NCBI GenBank assembly: GCA_945897825.1
Contig: CAMDGX010000012.1
Location: 1-64,000 of the forward strand
Direction of reading: 5' to 3'
DNA: 64,000 bases
DNA from: Asaia bogorensis
Lineage (GTDB): Bacteria; Pseudomonadota; Alphaproteobacteria; Acetobacterales; Acetobacteraceae
The first letter of the stretch is position 1; each line of letters begins with the position of its first letter. The notes under the pieces are model-generated. The model had not been told where the DNA came from, did not search any database, and saw only the letters and a list, made by a program, of their open reading frames with translations. Position numbers and translations under genes: made by a program. Positions 62,531-64,000 of this stretch are shown here, one piece after another.

Positions 62531-62550
62531 ACCGGGCCAAGGGGCCCGGT
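62531..62550. terminator. Attenuator-like hairpin between repeat protein and DUF6065-like genes
   Basis: A perfect eight-base stem, ACCGGGCC and GGCCCGGT, with a four-base loop, about 48 bp after the repeat-protein stop. On the coding strand it is followed by TTTCGTGTG, a weak tail. This would allow partial read-through and give more repeat protein than DUF6065-like protein. Confidence 0.55.
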
Positions 62551-62597
62551 TCGCTGCATCCTCGGGCGGGGCGATGCCCCACCGCAGTATGGATGGA

Positions 62598-63002
62598 TCA
62601 GAGAGCCGGCGCCATCGCGCCCAGGCGAACCTTCGACCCGCCGAGCGCCGGGCTCATCGCGCCGAGCTGAACCTTCGAGCCACCCAGAGCCGGGCTCATC
62701 GCACCCAGCTGAACCTTCGACCCGCCGAGCGCCGGGCTCATCGCACCCAGCTGCACCTTCGAGCCACCCAGAGCCGGGCTCATCGCACCGAGCTGCACCT
62801 TCGAGCCACCCAGAGCCGGGCTCATCGCGCCGAGCTGAACCTTCGAGCCACCCAGCGCCGGGCTCATCGCACCCAGCTGAACCTTCGAGCCGCCGAGCGC
62901 CGGGCTCATCGCACCGAGCTGAACCTTCGAGCCAGCCAGAGCCGGGCTCATCGCGCCGAGCTGAACCTTGGAAACGGTAGCAATCACGGTGACGTTCGAC
63001 AT
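62598..63002 (-). CDS. Small protein of nine 14-residue repeats (KVQLGAMSPALGGS)
   Basis: 134 residues: an 11-residue head (MSNVTVIATVS), eight full repeats of KVQLGAMSPALGGS (the first has AG for GG), and a truncated ninth, KVRLGAMAPAL. The translated units are nearly identical while the DNA units differ mainly at synonymous positions (Gly, Ala, Leu and Pro codons vary), indicating selection on the protein. There is no Cys and no signal peptide. AAAAGGG precedes the ATG at 63002. Possible roles are a multi-core peptide precursor, a beta-rich surface fibre, or a binding array; none is proven. It is co-directional with the DUF6065-like gene. Confidence 0.78.
   Translation of the reverse strand: MSNVTVIATVSKVQLGAMSPALAGSKVQLGAMSPALGGSKVQLGAMSPALGGSKVQLGAMSPALGGSKVQLGAMSPALGGSKVQLGAMSPALGGSKVQLGAMSPALGGSKVQLGAMSPALGGSKVRLGAMAPAL
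62601..62969. repeat. 42-bp tandem coding repeats, eight full plus one partial
   Basis: Nine contiguous units without spacers (8 x 42 + 33 bp), all in the same frame of the small repeat protein. Units differ from each other by a few third-position changes, so they are not a very recent expansion. The absence of spacers rules out CRISPR. Confidence 0.9.
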
Positions 63003-63090
63003 GATGCAGGCCCTTTTCGTCCGAATGTTTCGAGCCGCCCAAGGCAACCCGTGCTGTTGGAGCCGTTATCGCCATCACCACGCATCCCGT

Positions 63091-63122
63091 CGTATTAACG
63101 CCGTTAAGACGTCGTTAATACG
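63091..63122. promoter_or_regulatory. Dyad with CtrA-like TTAA-N7-TTAA site upstream of the repeat protein
   Basis: A perfect ten-base inverted repeat CGTATTAACG...CGTTAATACG with a twelve-base spacer, about 90 bp before the repeat-protein start. Inside it lies TTAAGACGTCGTTAA (63104-63118), which fits the alphaproteobacterial CtrA consensus TTAA-N7-TTAA. It may be an operator or part of the promoter. Confidence 0.5.
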
Positions 63123-63277
63123 ATCCTTGAACGTCGATTTAACGACGACGAACGATCGCCCCGATTTGAACGCCCAGAAAACCGTCATGCGCCTCGCGCA
63201 CGTGTCAGCCCCCGCGAAAACCCTAGATATATCCGCCAGTTAAACGCAATCGGCCCGGATCAGCGATGACCGGGCTG

Positions 63278-63298
63278 GTTTGCCCCAATAAGGCAAAC
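63278..63298. other. Small hairpin in the gap, possible sRNA or leader element
   Basis: GTTTGCC-N7-GGCAAAC is a perfect seven-base stem. A neighbour, GCCCGG-N11-CCGGGC, lies at 63253-63275. Neither has a T-run. They may belong to a short untranslated RNA or a leader; there is no coding frame. Confidence 0.35.
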
Positions 63299-63372
63299 AA
63301 AGTGTAAAAATCGAACGATCATTCCACCATTGCGCGTCCGCCGGGTATGCAGACGTCACGCAATGCGAAAAA

Positions 63373-63399
63373 ACGCCCCACTCCGTGGGAGTGGGGCGT
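63373..63399 (-). terminator. Strong terminator of tldD
   Basis: A perfect twelve-base stem ACGCCCCACTCC/GGAGTGGGGCGT with a three-base loop, preceded by six A on the + strand (T-run on the - strand) and followed by ATTTTT. This is a canonical intrinsic terminator for the leftward tldD transcript, about 120 bp past its stop, and may work both ways. Confidence 0.85.
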
Positions 63400-63518
63400 C
63401 ATTTTTACACTATCACGATGCCGTCACCGGCCACGGCCGCGCTGCCCGGCCGGTTACCGATTCACGCGGGCCTGAAAGCTTTCACGATGCTCCGGCGCCG
63501 CGCTGTCACGCCCGGCCG

Positions 63519-64000
63519 CTATGCCGCGGTGCCGCCCACGGTCAGCCCGCCGAGGCGCATCGTCGGCTGCCCGACCCCCACCGGAACGCCCTGCCCGCTC
63601 TTGCCGCAGGTGCCGATGCCCGGATCCAGCGCCATGTCGTTGGCCACCAGCTCCACCTTGGTCAGCGCATCCGGCCCGTTGCCGATCAGCGTCGCCCCCT
63701 TCACCGGCGCGCCGATCTTGCCGTTCTCGATCAGGTAGGCCTCGCTCGCCGAGAACACGAACTTGCCCGAGGTGATATCCACCTGGCCGCCGCCGAAATT
63801 CACCGCGTAGATCCCCTTGGAGACCGAGCGGATCACCTCGTCCGGCGTCGCCGTGCCGTTCAGCATCACCGTATTGGTCATCCGCGGCATCGGCGCATGG
63901 GCATAGGATTGCCGCCGCCCGTTCCCGGTCGGGCGCACGCCCATCAGCCGCGCATTCAGCCGGTCCTGCAGGAAGCCGGTCAGAATGCCGTCCTCGATCA
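63519..64000 (-). CDS. tldD: Metalloprotease TldD, C-terminal part (truncated by window edge)
   Basis: The frame is open to the window end. It has the TldD/PmbA C-terminal domain: [62 protein letters not shown] and [15 protein letters not shown], ending in the conserved [14 protein letters not shown]. With PmbA it forms a zinc peptidase that processes peptides such as microcins and CcdA. The HExxxH zinc site would lie in the missing N-terminal part. A peptide-processing TldD only about 0.5 kb from the repeat-protein gene is notable. Confidence 0.88.
   Translation of the reverse strand, partial: IEDGILTGFLQDRLNARLMGVRPTGNGRRQSYAHAPMPRMTNTVMLNGTATPDEVIRSVSKGIYAVNFGGGQVDITSGKFVFSASEAYLIENGKIGAPVKGATLIGNGPDALTKVELVANDMALDPGIGTCGKSGQGVPVGVGQPTMRLGGLTVGGTAA

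Larger units (their letters stand above)
63003..63518. other. 516-bp gap with dyads but no convincing gene
   Basis: Between the tldD end and the repeat-protein start there is no credible coding frame. It holds a dyad with a CtrA-like site (63091-63122), two small hairpins (63253-63275 and 63278-63298), a long-range inverted repeat GTGTAAAAAT (63302-63311)/ATTTTTACAC (63401-63410), and a strong terminator. It is the likely promoter region of the repeat-protein cassette. Confidence 0.7.

Noticed and set aside
62601-62969. Array of regular 42-bp repeats as a possible CRISPR
   Set aside because: The units are contiguous with no spacers and stay in one reading frame of a small protein, so they are coding tandem repeats.
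62574-63098. Open frame on the + strand antisense to the repeat protein
   Set aside because: The repeats read as RRAHRAELNLRATQS-like sequence only because the opposite strand is periodic; no ribosome binding site, and the - strand shows synonymous variation.
62968-63243. Possible small gene on the + strand in the gap after the repeat protein
   Set aside because: No ribosome binding site; it overlaps the 5' end and promoter dyads of the repeat protein and has no domain.

Overview
The window is high-GC bacterial DNA with tightly packed genes, many 1-4 bp start/stop overlaps (ATGA, GTGA), frequent GTG starts and GGAG-type ribosome binding sites. The gene content suggests an alphaproteobacterium, most likely near Acetobacteraceae/Rhodospirillales: a bifunctional CysN/CysC, a Hint-domain surface protein, TAXI-TRAP transport, a PrkA/YeaH/SpoVR stress cassette, a ModE-type box, and a possible alphaproteobacterial speF-type leader in front of an ornithine decarboxylase. 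This placement is inferred from content only; there is no rRNA or marker gene. No tRNA, rRNA, CRISPR array, transposase or phage gene was seen.

Layout. 0-13 kb: the end of cheB, an acetyltransferase, a dehalogenase-like/FAD-oxidoreductase operon, an orphan modA under a ModE-like operator, and a sulfide/persulfide module (TSUP exporter, persulfide dioxygenase-like MBL protein, TrxC, DUF2892 protein). Then come a PadR regulator with a Cys-pair-tailed flavoprotein, an agmatinase-family enzyme, and an ornithine-decarboxylase-type enzyme behind a 405-bp structured leader. Polyamine chemistry recurs in this part. 12.8-20 kb: two GH1-like hydrolases, YghU, a maleate-isomerase-family protein, and divergent cysD-cysNC. 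20-30.4 kb: a Hint protein and a catabolic cluster (amidohydrolase, SHMT-like, 2-hydroxyacid dehydrogenase, SDR, M81 peptidase, two enolase-superfamily enzymes, enoyl-CoA hydratase).

30.4-39 kb: a truncated hemoglobin, then a leftward exopolysaccharide-type operon (membrane fusion-like protein, QxxRW glycosyltransferase, and a 946-residue DUF1906-like/CARDB/Calx-beta/RTX protein), then a methyltransferase. 39-47 kb: an HD-like protein, a class III aminotransferase and a five-gene peptide-type ABC importer. 47-52.6 kb: the prkA-yeaH-spoVR cassette and an isochorismatase-family hydrolase. 52.6-60 kb: a DevBCA-like ABC exporter and a TAXI-TRAP system with two binding proteins for one fused permease. 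60-64 kb: an M20 amidohydrolase, a DUF6065-like protein next to a small protein made of nine near-identical 14-residue repeats, and the end of tldD.

Three features stand out. First, the repeat-protein/DUF6065-like cassette at 61.7-63.0 kb looks like an undescribed two-gene system: precursor or structural repeat protein, internal hairpin, partner protein. Second, four copies of a roughly 125-bp A/T-hairpin element lie against stop codons at 23.6, 29.5, 49.7 and 61.6 kb, with a compensatory base change that supports a conserved fold. Third, the + strand is C-rich from 0-27 kb, G-rich from 27-52.6 kb and C-rich again afterwards, whatever the gene orientation, which suggests an inverted or imported block.
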